Notes: generated by a model not told the origin, from the letters alone. Shown: positions 44,145 to 53,043, numbered from the stretch's first letter. The stretch is 64,000 nucleotides of DNA from Trinickia fusca (GCF_003628145.1 NZ_RBZV01000001.1:713548-777547), one strand, 5' to 3'. Program-made: numbers and translations.

Positions 44145-45164
44145 ATGAAACCGATGATCGTCGTCTATAAGACGCTGCCCGCCGATGTGCTGGCCTATCT
44201 GAACGAGCACGTCGAAACGATCGTGCTCGATCCCGAGCTCGGCGCCTCGCATGAGGCGCTGTTTTGGGCACTGCATCTGGCGCTGAGCGGGGCCGACGGC
44301 GCCATCGGCGCGAGCGTGAAAATCACGCCGGCCATGCTCGATGCGGCGCCGCGGCTCAAGGTGCTGTCGACGATCTCGGTCGGGATCGACAACTTCGACG
44401 TGGACGATCTCACGCGGCGCGGCATCGTGTTGACGCATACCCCCGACGTGCTGACCGAATCGACGGCCGATACCGTGTTCGCGCTCATCCTCGCCACGGC
44501 GCGCCGCGTCGTCGAACTCGCCGAGTGGGTCAAGGCGGGTCGCTGGCACGGCAGCATCGGGCCGGCACAGTACGGCGTCGACGTGCACGGCAAGACGCTC
44601 GGCATCGTGGGGCTCGGCCGCATCGGCAGTGCGCTCGCTCGTCGCGCGGCGCTCGGCTTCGGCATGCGCGTGCTGTACACGAACCGTCACGCGAACGAAG
44701 TGGCCGAGCGCGCGTTCGGCGCCCGCCGCGTGGCGCTCGCCCAGCTGCTGGCCGAAGCCGACTTCGTCTGCCTGCAGGTGCCGTTGACACCGGAGACGCG
44801 CGGCCTGATTGGCGCCGCCGAGCTCAAGGCGATGAAGCGCAGTGCGATCCTCATCAACGCGTCGCGTGGGGCGATCGTCGACGAAGCGGCGCTCATCGAT
44901 GCGCTCGCGAGCGGCACGATCGCTGGCGCGGGACTCGACGTGTTCGAACGCGAGCCGCTGTCGGCCGATTCGCCGCTGCTGAGCCTGCCCAACGTCGTGG
45001 CGCTGCCGCATATCGGGTCGGCCACGCACGAGACGCGCCATGCGATGGCGCGCTGTGCGGCCGAGAATCTGCTGGCGGCATTGGCGGGCGCGCTCGAGCG
45101 CAACGTGGCCAACCCCGAGGTGCTGACGGGCAGGACGCTGCGGAGCGGCCTGCGGAGCAGGTGA
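44145..45164 (+). CDS. kguD: D-2-hydroxyacid dehydrogenase (probable 6-phospho-2-ketogluconate reductase)
   Basis: 339 residues. NAD(P)-binding GIVGLGRIGSALARRAALGFG (~150-170), then catalytic Arg/Glu/His set: LINASRGAIVDE, DVFEREPL and the final LPHIGSATHETRHAM. A glyoxylate/hydroxypyruvate/2-ketogluconate reductase-type enzyme (KguD reduces 6-phospho-2-ketogluconate to 6-phosphogluconate in Pseudomonas). In the kgu-like cluster, 36 bases after the transporter; a terminator follows at 45235. Confidence 0.88.
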   Translation: MKPMIVVYKTLPADVLAYLNEHVETIVLDPELGASHEALFWALHLALSGADGAIGASVKITPAMLDAAPRLKVLSTISVGIDNFDVDDLTRRGIVLTHTPDVLTESTADTVFALILATARRVVELAEWVKAGRWHGSIGPAQYGVDVHGKTLGIVGLGRIGSALARRAALGFGMRVLYTNRHANEVAERAFGARRVALAQLLAEADFVCLQVPLTPETRGLIGAAELKAMKRSAILINASRGAIVDEAALIDALASGTIAGAGLDVFEREPLSADSPLLSLPNVVALPHIGSATHETRHAMARCAAENLLAALAGALERNVANPEVLTGRTLRSGLRSR

Positions 45165-45234
45165 GGGCGACGAGGGTCACTGCGAGTGGTGCAGCGTGCT
45201 GCGCTGCGCTATGATGCGCCACTCGACGAGTCGG

Positions 45235-45259
45235 AAAAGCGCGCCACGGCGCGCTTTTT
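45235..45259 (+). terminator. Terminator after the kguD-like gene
   Basis: AAAAGCGCGCC / GGCGCGCTTTTT around a 2-base AC loop gap, ending in TTTTTC: a short strong hairpin with a T-run, between the reductase and the LacI gene. Confidence 0.8.
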
Positions 45260-45358
45260 CTATGCGGCTTGAGCGGCCCGCCGCCATTGCTTTCCCACGA
45301 GGAGATAACCGTTGACTCATGCCCAGACGAATCTGCGCGCTATGCGCAGTGCACAACG

Positions 45359-46426
45359 ATGAACGGGCGTCCCGCCGCAGGCATACCGCGCCGCGCGACG
45401 ATCAGCGACGTCGCCCGCGAAGCAGGTACCGGCAAGACGAGTGTGTCGCGTTACCTGAACGGCGAAACGAACGTGCTGTCCTCCGATCTGCGCGGGCGCA
45501 TCGAGGCGGCCATCAAGCGTCTCGACTATCGGCCGAACCAGATGGCGCGCGGCCTCAAGCGCGGACGCAATCGCCTGATCGGCCTGCTCGTGGCCGATCT
45601 GACCAATCCGTACACCGTCGAAGTGCTGCGCGGCGTCGAAGCGGCCTGCCATGCGCTCGGGCTCATGCCGCTCGTGTGCAATGCCGCGAACGAACTCGAT
45701 ATGGAGCGGCGCTACTTGCAGCTGATGACGACGTATCGCGTCGAAGGCGTCATCGTCAACGCGCTAGGCGTCAACGAAGAGACGCTGCGGCCGTTCGGCG
45801 AAGGCGGTACGCCGGCGGTGCTCGTCGATCGCACGGTCGAAGGGCTGGCCGCCGACGTGGTGGGACTGAACAACGGCGGCGCCGTGCAGCTCGGCTTGCA
45901 GCACCTGATCGAGCGCGGTCTCGACGACATCACCTTCGTCGTGCAGCCCTACGAGCGCGTGAGCTCGCGGCGCCAGCGCGAGGGCGCGTTTCGCGAAGCG
46001 CTCGAGCTGGCGCGCGCGCAAGGCAGGGCGCTCGAGGGGTGCACGGTGAAGCTCGATCTTGGCGACGACGATGCGCTTGCGCGCACGTATGCCGAACTCG
46101 ATCGGCACCTCGATGCCACGCTCGCGGCCGGCAAGAAACGCGTGGCGTGGTTCGCCGCGAACGGGCCTGTCGCGCTGTCGCTCGCCCTGCATCTGCATGC
46201 GCGCTACGGCGCGAACTGGCAGCAGTATGTCGCGCTGATGTCGATCGACGATTCCGAATGGGCCGAGCTCGTCGGCGTGACGACGATCCGGCAGCCGACC
46301 TACCAGATCGGCTATCGTGCCGTCGAATTCCTGAACGAGCGCATCGAAGGCACCGACGAACCGATCCGCGAGGCCATGCTCGAAGGCGAGCTCATCGCGC
46401 GCCACTCGACCGTGCGCTCGGACTGA
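45359..46426 (+). CDS. ptxS: LacI-family repressor, PtxS-like
   Basis: 355 residues. N-terminal HTH ATISDVAREAGTGKTSVSRYLNGE, the hinge RPNQMARGLKRGRNRLIGLLVADLTNPY, then the sugar-binding two-lobed domain. PtxS controls 2-ketogluconate genes and is relieved by 2-ketogluconate. The palindrome at 41567-41588 agrees with its known AACCGGTT core. Name is by synteny and family, so moderate. Start is the ATG at 45359; a strong GAGGAG at about 45299 is out of range, so an upstream start cannot be excluded. Confidence 0.85.
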   Translation: MNGRPAAGIPRRATISDVAREAGTGKTSVSRYLNGETNVLSSDLRGRIEAAIKRLDYRPNQMARGLKRGRNRLIGLLVADLTNPYTVEVLRGVEAACHALGLMPLVCNAANELDMERRYLQLMTTYRVEGVIVNALGVNEETLRPFGEGGTPAVLVDRTVEGLAADVVGLNNGGAVQLGLQHLIERGLDDITFVVQPYERVSSRRQREGAFREALELARAQGRALEGCTVKLDLGDDDALARTYAELDRHLDATLAAGKKRVAWFAANGPVALSLALHLHARYGANWQQYVALMSIDDSEWAELVGVTTIRQPTYQIGYRAVEFLNERIEGTDEPIREAMLEGELIARHSTVRSD

Positions 46427-46485
46427 CGTTTGCCGGGTGGCCATAGGCTGCCCGGCGCATTCCTGTTACTCCCTACTCCGACAAG

Positions 46486-47331
46486 ATGCTCATGGTTTCT
46501 CCGCTCGCGCTCTGGGGCTTGATCGTCGCGACGCTGTTCGTCGCGCTGCTGCCGATCGCGCTGTATGCGCGCTTGCGCAAGCCGATGGCGCTCGAGCGCC
46601 GCGACACGATCGTCGGCATCGCCGTGTTCGCGTTCTTCGCGATGATCGTCGAGCGCGCCGTCAACGCGTATCTGCTCGGCATCAACGCGACCACGTCCGC
46701 CTGGCTGTCGCACCCCGTCGCGTTCGTGCTGTACGGCACCCTGGCTGCCGGTGTGTTCGAAGAAGGCGGGCGCTACGTCGGCATGCGGTTCATCGCGGGG
46801 CGCCTGGCTACCGGCGCCAGCGATCGGCGTGACGGTGTTGCACTGGGCTACGGCCTCGGGCACGGCGGTGCCGAGGCCTGGCTCGTCGGCGTGCTCACGC
46901 AGATCCAGTGGATCGCCTACGCGATTCTCGCGAACCGCGGCGAACTCGACCGTCATTTGGTGAACCTGCCGATCGATGCGGTCGCGCGCATTCATTTGCT
47001 GTTGGCGAGCCTGTCGCTGCCGATGGCCGCGCTGTTCGCGCTCGAGCGCACGGCGGCGCTGGTGTTCCAGGTCGGGCTGTCGGCGTTGATGTGGCGAGGC
47101 GTGCGGGCCGGGCGCCTCGTGATCGTGCCGATCGCGATCGTCGCGCATGCGCTGCTCGATGTGCCGGCGCTGCTGTTTCAGGTGGGCCGGATACCGCTGT
47201 GGCTCGTCGACGGCGGCTATGGGCTCGCGGCGATCGCGGTGGCCTGCATGCTTGCGATACGCTGGCGGCGCAACTGGCTGGCACATCGGCGCGAACAAGC
47301 GCAGACGAGCCCCACCAAGCAAACGATGTAA
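46486..47331 (+). CDS. YhfC-family intramembrane metalloprotease-like protein
   Basis: 281 residues, about eight hydrophobic segments. Motifs of the YhfC/CPBP-like group: GTLAAGVFEEGGRYVGMRF (EE motif, ~ residue 83-100), LGYGLGHGGAEA (~123-134) with a His, and AHALLDVP (~223) with another His. These acid/His positions sit inside predicted helices, as in glutamic-type intramembrane proteases. Cellular substrate unknown. Start could be ATG 46486 or 46492. Confidence 0.8.
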   Translation: MLMVSPLALWGLIVATLFVALLPIALYARLRKPMALERRDTIVGIAVFAFFAMIVERAVNAYLLGINATTSAWLSHPVAFVLYGTLAAGVFEEGGRYVGMRFIAGRLATGASDRRDGVALGYGLGHGGAEAWLVGVLTQIQWIAYAILANRGELDRHLVNLPIDAVARIHLLLASLSLPMAALFALERTAALVFQVGLSALMWRGVRAGRLVIVPIAIVAHALLDVPALLFQVGRIPLWLVDGGYGLAAIAVACMLAIRWRRNWLAHRREQAQTSPTKQTM

Positions 47332-47340
47332 TCCGTGACG

Positions 47341-47706
47341 ATGGAACCCTACCGATACGAATGTGCGAGCGCCGAGTTCGAAGAACTCGCGCGCGTGATC
47401 AGTGATCTGTTTCCCGAGCAGACGCTCTTTACCGAACAACGTGCCGACGACGGCCCCGCCGCGCTGGTCGCGCATTGGTTGGCGATGCGCTTCGGCAGCA
47501 CGCCCAAGCGCATGACGCTGACCATGCAGGTGACCGTGCCGGCGCTTGCCCGCTATCGGGCGCTGCCGGTCCGTGCGCGCGGCCGCAGTTATGCCGTGCT
47601 GCGCGCGTTCGTCGAAGCGGCACTCGGTTCGCTCGAAGAGCAGTACGCGAGCGGGGCCGCCGTGCCCCGCGAGATGACGATCGAACTCGGCGACGAATTC
47701 GCTTGA
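47341..47706 (+). CDS. Small uncharacterised protein (possibly DUF3022-type)
   Basis: About 121 residues from ATG 47341. No signal peptide. Mixed alpha/beta: FEELARVISDLFPEQTLF, then TPKRMTLTMQVTVPALARYRALP and RSYAVLRAFVEAAL. The length and pattern recall a Burkholderiaceae-restricted DUF3022 family, but I am not certain. It starts 9 bases after the YhfC gene, so the two are probably co-transcribed. Confidence 0.6.
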   Translation: MEPYRYECASAEFEELARVISDLFPEQTLFTEQRADDGPAALVAHWLAMRFGSTPKRMTLTMQVTVPALARYRALPVRARGRSYAVLRAFVEAALGSLEEQYASGAAVPREMTIELGDEFA

Positions 47707-47730
47707 ATGCCCCTAGCGAAAAGACCGACT

Positions 47731-48165
47731 TCAGTCGGCGCGCCGGTAGACGGCCGCGAAGCGCTGCGCCTGCACGACGCCGTAATCGCCCGGTGCATAC
47801 TGCATGACCCAATCGCCGGCCACGCCGCGCAGGACGTCGCCGGCGGCCGAGCGTGCGATCGAGAACGCCTCGCCCATCTGCTTGGCCAGCACCGGCGCCG
47901 GCCGGTTGCGATAAGCGCCCGCTTGGCCGTGCACGAGCGCCGACGAGGCCGGCACATACTTCGGATCGAAACGCTCGCGCGCCACGACCCAGCGCGCACC
48001 GCCGGTACCCGTCACGAGCGCGTCACCCGGCGCGTAGCGGTTCGGCCCCTCGAGGCTCATCAGTTCGCCGGGCTCCTCGGCGAACGTCACGAGCACGGTT
48101 TCGTCTTTCACGTAGCGATGCGCAGCCGGGTCCGTGCGCAGGTCGACGTCTTTCAGTTCGATCAT
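47731..48165 (-). CDS. PGDYG-domain protein
   Basis: 144 residues. Contains the namesake motif near the end (MQYAPGDYGVVQAQRFA, ~123-140) and a repeated beta pattern upstream (RYAPGDALVTG...RWVVARERFDPKYVP). Function unknown; Gln/PGD-rich beta-barrel-like small fold. Convergent with the preceding gene; the intervening 24 bases contain a short dyad. Confidence 0.82.
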   Translation of the reverse strand: MIELKDVDLRTDPAAHRYVKDETVLVTFAEEPGELMSLEGPNRYAPGDALVTGTGGARWVVARERFDPKYVPASSALVHGQAGAYRNRPAPVLAKQMGEAFSIARSAAGDVLRGVAGDWVMQYAPGDYGVVQAQRFAAVYRRAD

Positions 48166-48287
48166 GATGCCAAGCCAAATGTCAGGAAGGCGAGAGCGTA
48201 ACGGGAAACGCTTGCGCGCGCACGTCTTTCGCTGTGCGGCGGCCGCTCACGGCAGGTCTTGCCGTAAGCGGCGGTTGCGACTGTAGA

Positions 48288-48794
48288 TCACTGCTCAGCC
48301 GGCTTCTCGGCTGCACTGGCCTTGCCCGTGTGCCCCCGTCGATGTCCGCCCGGCGCGCTCATTCTTGCGCGGAACGTCGTATCGGCCAATTGCTTCTGCT
48401 GCGGCGAAAGGCTGCTGTAAAGCGGCTCGAAGGCGCCGACGAGCTTTTTCATGCCATCGGCGTGCGCCTGCGCGATGTCGGCGTACTGCTTCATGTTGTC
48501 GAGTGCCGATTGCGTCTTCGCAGCCTCGATGCGGTCGTGATAAAGCTTGTCCATCGTCGCGCCGTTCTCGCGCATCACGTCGGCGAACGTCTTCCATTGC
48601 GCTTCCTGCGCCGCGGTGATCTTCAGCTGCGAATGCAGCTGCGTGATGCGCGCTTCGACACGCGCGGTATCACGGTCGGCGGCCGGCATGCTGGCCGCCG
48701 ATGCTTGCGCGGGGGCGGCGACCGGTGCCGATGCTTGTGCGAACGCGGCGCTTGCTGCGAGCGCACACGCGAGAACGACCAGTGTCTTTTTCAT
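48288..48794 (-). CDS. Spy/CpxP-like periplasmic protein (LTXXQ motif family)
   Basis: 168 residues; ATG 48794 with GGAG upstream. Signal peptide KKTLVVLACALAASAAFAQAS; long alpha-helical part with the duplicated LTxxQ-type motif (LKITAAQEAQWKTFADVM and LSPQQKQLADTTFR), followed by an Ala/Gln/Lys-rich end. The family (Spy, CpxP, ZraP) acts as ATP-independent chaperone or stress sensor in the periplasm. No partner two-component genes nearby. Confidence 0.85.
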   Translation of the reverse strand: MKKTLVVLACALAASAAFAQASAPVAAPAQASAASMPAADRDTARVEARITQLHSQLKITAAQEAQWKTFADVMRENGATMDKLYHDRIEAAKTQSALDNMKQYADIAQAHADGMKKLVGAFEPLYSSLSPQQKQLADTTFRARMSAPGGHRRGHTGKASAAEKPAEQ

Positions 48795-49089
48795 TGGAGC
48801 TCCTTCTGTCGGGAAAGCCTGCTCGAAACCTGCGGCGTTGCAGGTCAATGCGTTGGACCGCATTCACTGTGCGAACGTTCGTCGACAGCGCGAACGCAAC
48901 GAATCTTGCGTAATCCTTACGATGTGCGCGACAGCTCGATGATGTCCCGGAATCCCTCCTCTCCCATCCCCAGGCCGACTTCCCGCGGGGCGACCGACTT
49001 CCTTCGGGGCACACGTACGCATGCGCGCTGTCTGTATTACAGTGGGCCTCCTCATGCGGTACGGTCATGACGACTTTTCAGGAGCGACA

Positions 49090-50022
49090 ATGCGGATCCT
49101 CGTGGTGGGCGCCGGCGCGGTCGGCGGATATTTCGGCGGGCGGATGGCGCTGGCCGGACAAGACGTGACGTTTCTCGTGCGCGAGGCACGCGCGCAGCAG
49201 TTGAAGCAAACCGGGCTCGTGATCAAGAGTCCGAAGGGCGATGCGACGTTGAACGACGTACGCACGGTCCTGACGTCGCAGATCGAGGCGCCGTACGACC
49301 TCGTCCTGCTCAGTTGCAAGGCTTATGACCTCGACGATGCGATTGCCTCATTCGCGCCGGCGGTCGGCCCGAACACGGCGATCCTGCCGATGCTGAACGG
49401 CATGCGGCACCTCGATGTGCTCGCGCAGCGCTTCGGCCATGATCGTGTGCTGGGCGGCGTGTGCCTGATCGCCGCCACGCTCGACGAGACGCGCGCCATC
49501 GTGCATTTGAACGACCTGCATGCGATCGTCTTCGGCGAGCTCGACGGTGCCCTCAGCGCGCGCGTGGGCGCCATTGCCGAGGCATTGCGCACGGGCGGCT
49601 TCGACGTCGACGCGAACGACGCCATCGTGCAGCAGATGTGGGAGAAGTGGGTGTTCCTCGCGACGCTCGCCGGCAGCACTTGCCTGCTGCGCGCCAGTGT
49701 CGGCCATATCCTCGCGGCGCCGGGCGGGCAGGCTGCCATGCAGGCGCTGTTCGACGAATGCTCGGGCATCGCAGCTGCAAACGGCCACGCGATGCGCGAG
49801 CCGTTCGCGGCGCGCTCGCGTGCGATGCTGTTCGCGACGCGCTCCCCGATGACCGCCTCGATGCTGCGCGACATCGAAAACGGCTTGCGCACCGAGGGCG
49901 ACCACGTGCTCGGCGATCTGCTCGCGCGCCGGCCGGCGAGCATGACTCAAGCCGCGGCGCCGAGCGTGCTGAGCCTCGCCTATACGCACGTCAAAGCCTA
50001 CGAGGCGCGGCATGCGCGATAA
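49090..50022 (+). CDS. 2-dehydropantoate 2-reductase family protein
   Basis: 310 residues. Starts with the NADPH-binding motif MRILVVGAGAVGGYFGGR; LLSCKAYDLDDA is the second conserved segment. A catalytic Lys is likely at ~184 in IVQQMWEKWVFLATLAG. The C-terminal domain is ApbA_C-like. The family reduces ketopantoate to pantoate (panE) in pantothenate synthesis, but several members act on other 2-keto acids, so I give no symbol. GGAG lies 8 bases upstream of the ATG at 49090. Confidence 0.88.
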   Translation: MRILVVGAGAVGGYFGGRMALAGQDVTFLVREARAQQLKQTGLVIKSPKGDATLNDVRTVLTSQIEAPYDLVLLSCKAYDLDDAIASFAPAVGPNTAILPMLNGMRHLDVLAQRFGHDRVLGGVCLIAATLDETRAIVHLNDLHAIVFGELDGALSARVGAIAEALRTGGFDVDANDAIVQQMWEKWVFLATLAGSTCLLRASVGHILAAPGGQAAMQALFDECSGIAAANGHAMREPFAARSRAMLFATRSPMTASMLRDIENGLRTEGDHVLGDLLARRPASMTQAAAPSVLSLAYTHVKAYEARHAR

Positions 50023-50058
50023 TGCGGCGCCTCTTTCTCCACGAGCCGTGATTCATCG

Positions 50059-50520
50059 ATGAGACCTCCGCGCCTTGACCAACTCGACGACCTCGACCGC
50101 AACCTCGTCGCGCTGCTGCAAGCGAATGCGCGTGAGAGCGTAGCCAATCTCGCGCGCCAGCTCGGCGTCGCGCGCACGACGGTGCTCGCGCGCATCGAGC
50201 GGCTCGAGCGCATGCAAGTGATCGCGGGCTACGGTGTGCGGCTCGGCCAGGATGTGCTCGATGCGAGCATTCACGCCTATGTGGGCATCATCCTCGCACC
50301 GAAGTACGGCGCAAACGTGCTCAAGCGCCTGGAGAAGATGCCCGAGGTGCAACTGCTCTGCGCGGTCAGCGGCGAGTTCGATTACGTGGCGTGGTTGCGT
50401 GCCGACTCGCCGGACCGGCTCAACGATCTGCTCGATCAAATCGGAGCGCTCGAAGGCGTCGAACGCACGACGACGTCGATCATCCTGGCTCGCAAGATCG
50501 ACCGCGGCACGATGGGCTGA
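50059..50520 (+). CDS. Lrp/AsnC-family transcriptional regulator
   Basis: 153 residues. N-terminal HTH: LDDLDRNLVALLQANARESVANLARQLGVARTTVLARIERLE; C-terminal RAM/AsnC domain (ILAPKYGANVLKRLEKMPEVQLLCAVSGEFDYVAWLRAD). Amino-acid-sensing regulator. It lies immediately upstream of, and co-directional with, a saccharopine-dehydrogenase-like gene; the interval holds a strong inverted repeat (50531-50579), the likely operator. Confidence 0.92.
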   Translation: MRPPRLDQLDDLDRNLVALLQANARESVANLARQLGVARTTVLARIERLERMQVIAGYGVRLGQDVLDASIHAYVGIILAPKYGANVLKRLEKMPEVQLLCAVSGEFDYVAWLRADSPDRLNDLLDQIGALEGVERTTTSIILARKIDRGTMG

Positions 50521-50530
50521 GTCTTTTTAC

Positions 50531-50579
50531 CCCATTTTCGACGAAATGTAAGTTTGCATCGTCATTTCGTCGAAATGGG
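50531..50579. promoter_or_regulatory. Long inverted repeat (probable Lrp-type operator)
   Basis: Arms TTTCGACGAAATG (50536-50548) and CATTTCGTCGAAA (50563-50575) are exact reverse complements over 13 bases; with one bulge the symmetry reaches 17 bases (CCCATTT...AAATGGG). Each arm is itself nearly palindromic (TTTCGACGAAA / TTTCGTCGAAA), so four half-sites may be stacked, as for oligomeric Lrp-type regulators. The 14-base spacer is AT-rich. Located 10-60 bases after the Lrp gene stop and 135 bases before the next start. Confidence 0.85.
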
Positions 50580-50713
50580 CGCTACTAAACGGCACTTTGC
50601 GCCTGTTTTCTGTTTTTGCGCGTCTCTACACTGTTCCCTGTCCAAAGCGTCTCATCGCGGTGCGGTGCGGCCAGGCTCGAACATACACACAAGACACGGA
50701 ACAGGAGAAGCGC

Positions 50714-51820
50714 ATGAAGGTAGCTATCGTCGGTGCAGGGTTGATCGGTCACACCATCGCCCACATGCTGCGTGAAACCGGCGACTACGAAGTGGTCGCA
50801 TTCGACCGCGATCAGGCCGCGTTGGACAAGCTGGCTGCAGAAGGCATCGCGACGCAACGCGTCGATTCCGCCGATTCGAATGCGATCAAGGCTGCGGTGC
50901 AAGGCTTCGATGCGCTCGTCAACGCACTGCCGTACTATCTCGCCGTCAACGTGGCGGGCGCGGCCAAGGCTGCGGGCGTGCATTATTTCGATCTGACCGA
51001 AGACGTGCGTGCGACGCAGGCGATCCGCAACCTCGGCGACGGCGCGGCACAAGCGTTCATGCCGCAATGCGGCCTGGCGCCGGGCTTCATCGGCATCGCC
51101 GCGCATGAGCTCGCGAACCGCTTCTCCGAAGTGCGCGAAGTGAAGATGCGTGTGGGCGCGCTGCCCGAGTTTCCGACCAACGCGCTCAAGTACAACCTGA
51201 CCTGGAGCGTCGACGGCCTCATCAACGAATACTGCCAGCCGTGCGAAGCGATTCGCGAATCGCACACGCAATGGGTGCAGCCGCTCGAAGGTCTCGAGCA
51301 TTTCTCGCTCGACGGCATCGAATACGAAGCGTTCAACACGTCGGGCGGTCTCGGCACGTTGTGCGAGACGCTGTCGGGCCGCGTCGAGACGCTCGACTAC
51401 AAGTCGGTGCGTTATCCGGGCCACCGCGATCTGATCCAGTTCCTGCTGCAGGACCTGCGCCTCTCGACCGATCGCGACACGCTCAAGACGATCATGCGCC
51501 GCGCCGTGCCCTCGACCGCGCAAGACGTCGTGCTGATTTTCGTCACGGTGACGGGCATGCGCAACGGCCAGCTCGTGCAGGACGTGTTCACGCGCAAGAT
51601 CTTCGCGAAGACGGTCTGCGGCATGCCGATGAGCGCCATCCAGATCACGACGGCCGGCGCGATGTGCGCGGTCCTCGACCTGTTCCGTGAAGGCAAGCTG
51701 CCGCAAAGCGGCTTCGTGCGCCAAGAGCAAGTGTCGCTGCGCGACTTCCTCGCCAATCGTTTCGGCCAGCTGTACGAAGGCTCGACGCTCGACGCGATGG
51801 CGACGACGACGACGGCCTAA
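50714..51820 (+). CDS. Saccharopine dehydrogenase-like oxidoreductase (lysine 6-dehydrogenase type)
   Basis: 368 residues; AGGAG 5 bases ahead of the ATG at 50714. N-terminal Rossmann fold MKVAIVGAGLIGHTIAHML; the middle contains NALPYYLAVNVAGAAKAAGVHYFDLTED, a motif of the saccharopine dehydrogenase/lysine 6-dehydrogenase group, and GLAPGFIGIAAHELA. It probably oxidises lysine or a related amino acid. The upstream Lrp-like regulator and long operator suggest amino-acid induction. A symmetric GC-rich hairpin follows at 51856. Confidence 0.85.
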   Translation: MKVAIVGAGLIGHTIAHMLRETGDYEVVAFDRDQAALDKLAAEGIATQRVDSADSNAIKAAVQGFDALVNALPYYLAVNVAGAAKAAGVHYFDLTEDVRATQAIRNLGDGAAQAFMPQCGLAPGFIGIAAHELANRFSEVREVKMRVGALPEFPTNALKYNLTWSVDGLINEYCQPCEAIRESHTQWVQPLEGLEHFSLDGIEYEAFNTSGGLGTLCETLSGRVETLDYKSVRYPGHRDLIQFLLQDLRLSTDRDTLKTIMRRAVPSTAQDVVLIFVTVTGMRNGQLVQDVFTRKIFAKTVCGMPMSAIQITTAGAMCAVLDLFREGKLPQSGFVRQEQVSLRDFLANRFGQLYEGSTLDAMATTTTA

Positions 51821-51855
51821 GTAAGTTGGGTACGAGGGCAACCTGAGAGAACCCC

Positions 51856-51877
51856 CAAGGCCATCTCTGGCCTTGGA
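51856..51877 (+). terminator. Hairpin after the saccharopine-dehydrogenase-like gene
   Basis: Arms CCAAGGCCA / TGGCCTTGG with a 4-base TCTC loop. Lacks a T-run (AAAGC follows), so it may be a processing or weak terminator structure. Confidence 0.5.
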
Positions 51878-52018
51878 AAGCATAGCGGCACCCCGTAGGG
51901 CACTCGAGAGAGCCGCAATAGAAGAGGATAGCCACGCATGCGGCGACGCATGCGTGGTGAACCTCCCGCCTTCGTTTCCGCTTCCGCTGATTGAGCGCTG
52001 TGCTGTCGAATGCGCTCG

Positions 52019-52609
52019 TTACGCGGACCGTCCTTCGACGATCGCGCGCAGCAGCGCGTCGAGATCGGCCGCCGTAGGCGCCGTGTTGTCGAACATCAGC
52101 AGACCTTCGCGCGCCGCACCACTCGGCACGAAACGTCGTTGCCGATACGCATCCCAGTGTGTGAGCTTGTAGGCGTCGTTTGGATTGCGACGCGCAACGA
52201 TGCGCGCGTGCGCCGTTTCCTCGGAGGTATAGACCCATACGATCTGGACCATCACATCGTCGCCGATGCCGAGCCATTGGCGATCGAACAGGCGCCTGTC
52301 GCGTATCTCGCGCGAAAGCGGACCGACCACGACCACACTGACGCCGAGCTCGAGGTTTTCGCGGGTCGTATCGAGCAATCCCTTGTATTCCGGATCACGC
52401 AGATGTTGCAAATACAGTGGACTGTCGCGATCGTCCGGGTTGCCCGTCAGCGCGCCCATCGCTGCGGCGCTGTAGCGGCCATACAACGTGTCCTTGTCGA
52501 GCAGGCAGAAGGCCTCGCCCGTCGCGCGCATGAGCGGGCCGATGAGCCGCTTGGCAATCGTCGTCTTGCCGGTGCCTGCATGGCCGCAAAAGAATACGAG
52601 GTGCGTCAC
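52019..52609 (-). CDS. P-loop ATP-dependent kinase (AAA_33-like)
   Basis: 196 residues, GTG start at 52609. Walker A GHAGTGKTTIAKR at residues 9-17; Walker B-like VSVVVVGPL and arginine-rich lid (HARIVARRN). Resembles small uncharacterised kinase-like proteins related to zeta toxins or gluconate/adenylyl kinases; cannot be narrowed further. Followed by a YciI-like gene further upstream on the same strand. Confidence 0.75.
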   Translation of the reverse strand: MTHLVFFCGHAGTGKTTIAKRLIGPLMRATGEAFCLLDKDTLYGRYSAAAMGALTGNPDDRDSPLYLQHLRDPEYKGLLDTTRENLELGVSVVVVGPLSREIRDRRLFDRQWLGIGDDVMVQIVWVYTSEETAHARIVARRNPNDAYKLTHWDAYRQRRFVPSGAAREGLLMFDNTAPTAADLDALLRAIVEGRSA

Positions 52610-52737
52610 GAACCGATGTCCTTGGTCTAACTTGAGAGAAACGGCGCTCGGGTACCGTTTCTCCGATCATGACCAAGAAGGCTGGGAGGCGCAAGCGCGT
52701 GATGGTGACACTCGCGCCGGGCAGGGAGGGTGACGCG

Positions 52738-53043
52738 TCAGTCTTGAGGCCGGATCGGCGTCGCGGCTTGAGGGCCGACGACGGTCGTCCAGGGCCGGAT
52801 CTTCCAGCCCGTTACGACACCATTGCGTACGTAAGGATCGTTCCTCGCGAACTGTTCGAGCACGTCGGGCGACTCACAGTCGAACAGCAGCAGGGAGCCG
52901 TCGACGGGATCGGCCAACGCGCCCCCGAGGACCAGTTCGCCGCGTGCGACAGCTTGCCATGCGTAGGTCAGGTGTTCTGCGCGGAACTGGCCGCGTCGCT
53001 CGAGGTAGTCGGGGGCGACTTCGTAAAACAGAAGGCAATGCAT
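52738..53043 (-). CDS. YciI-like protein
   Basis: 101 residues from ATG 53041-53043, with GGGAG upstream. Matches the YciI fold (ferredoxin-like, dimeric): LLFYEVAPDYLERRGQFRAEHL, then LVLGGALADPVDGSLLLFDC and ARNDPYVRNGVV. Includes a His near residue 24 and Asp near residue 46 as found at the putative active site. Function uncertain; members may be muconolactone-isomerase-like. Close to the hpa cluster (37 bases downstream of hpaR on the same strand), so a catabolic role is thinkable. Confidence 0.85.
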   Translation of the reverse strand: MHCLLFYEVAPDYLERRGQFRAEHLTYAWQAVARGELVLGGALADPVDGSLLLFDCESPDVLEQFARNDPYVRNGVVTGWKIRPWTTVVGPQAATPIRPQD

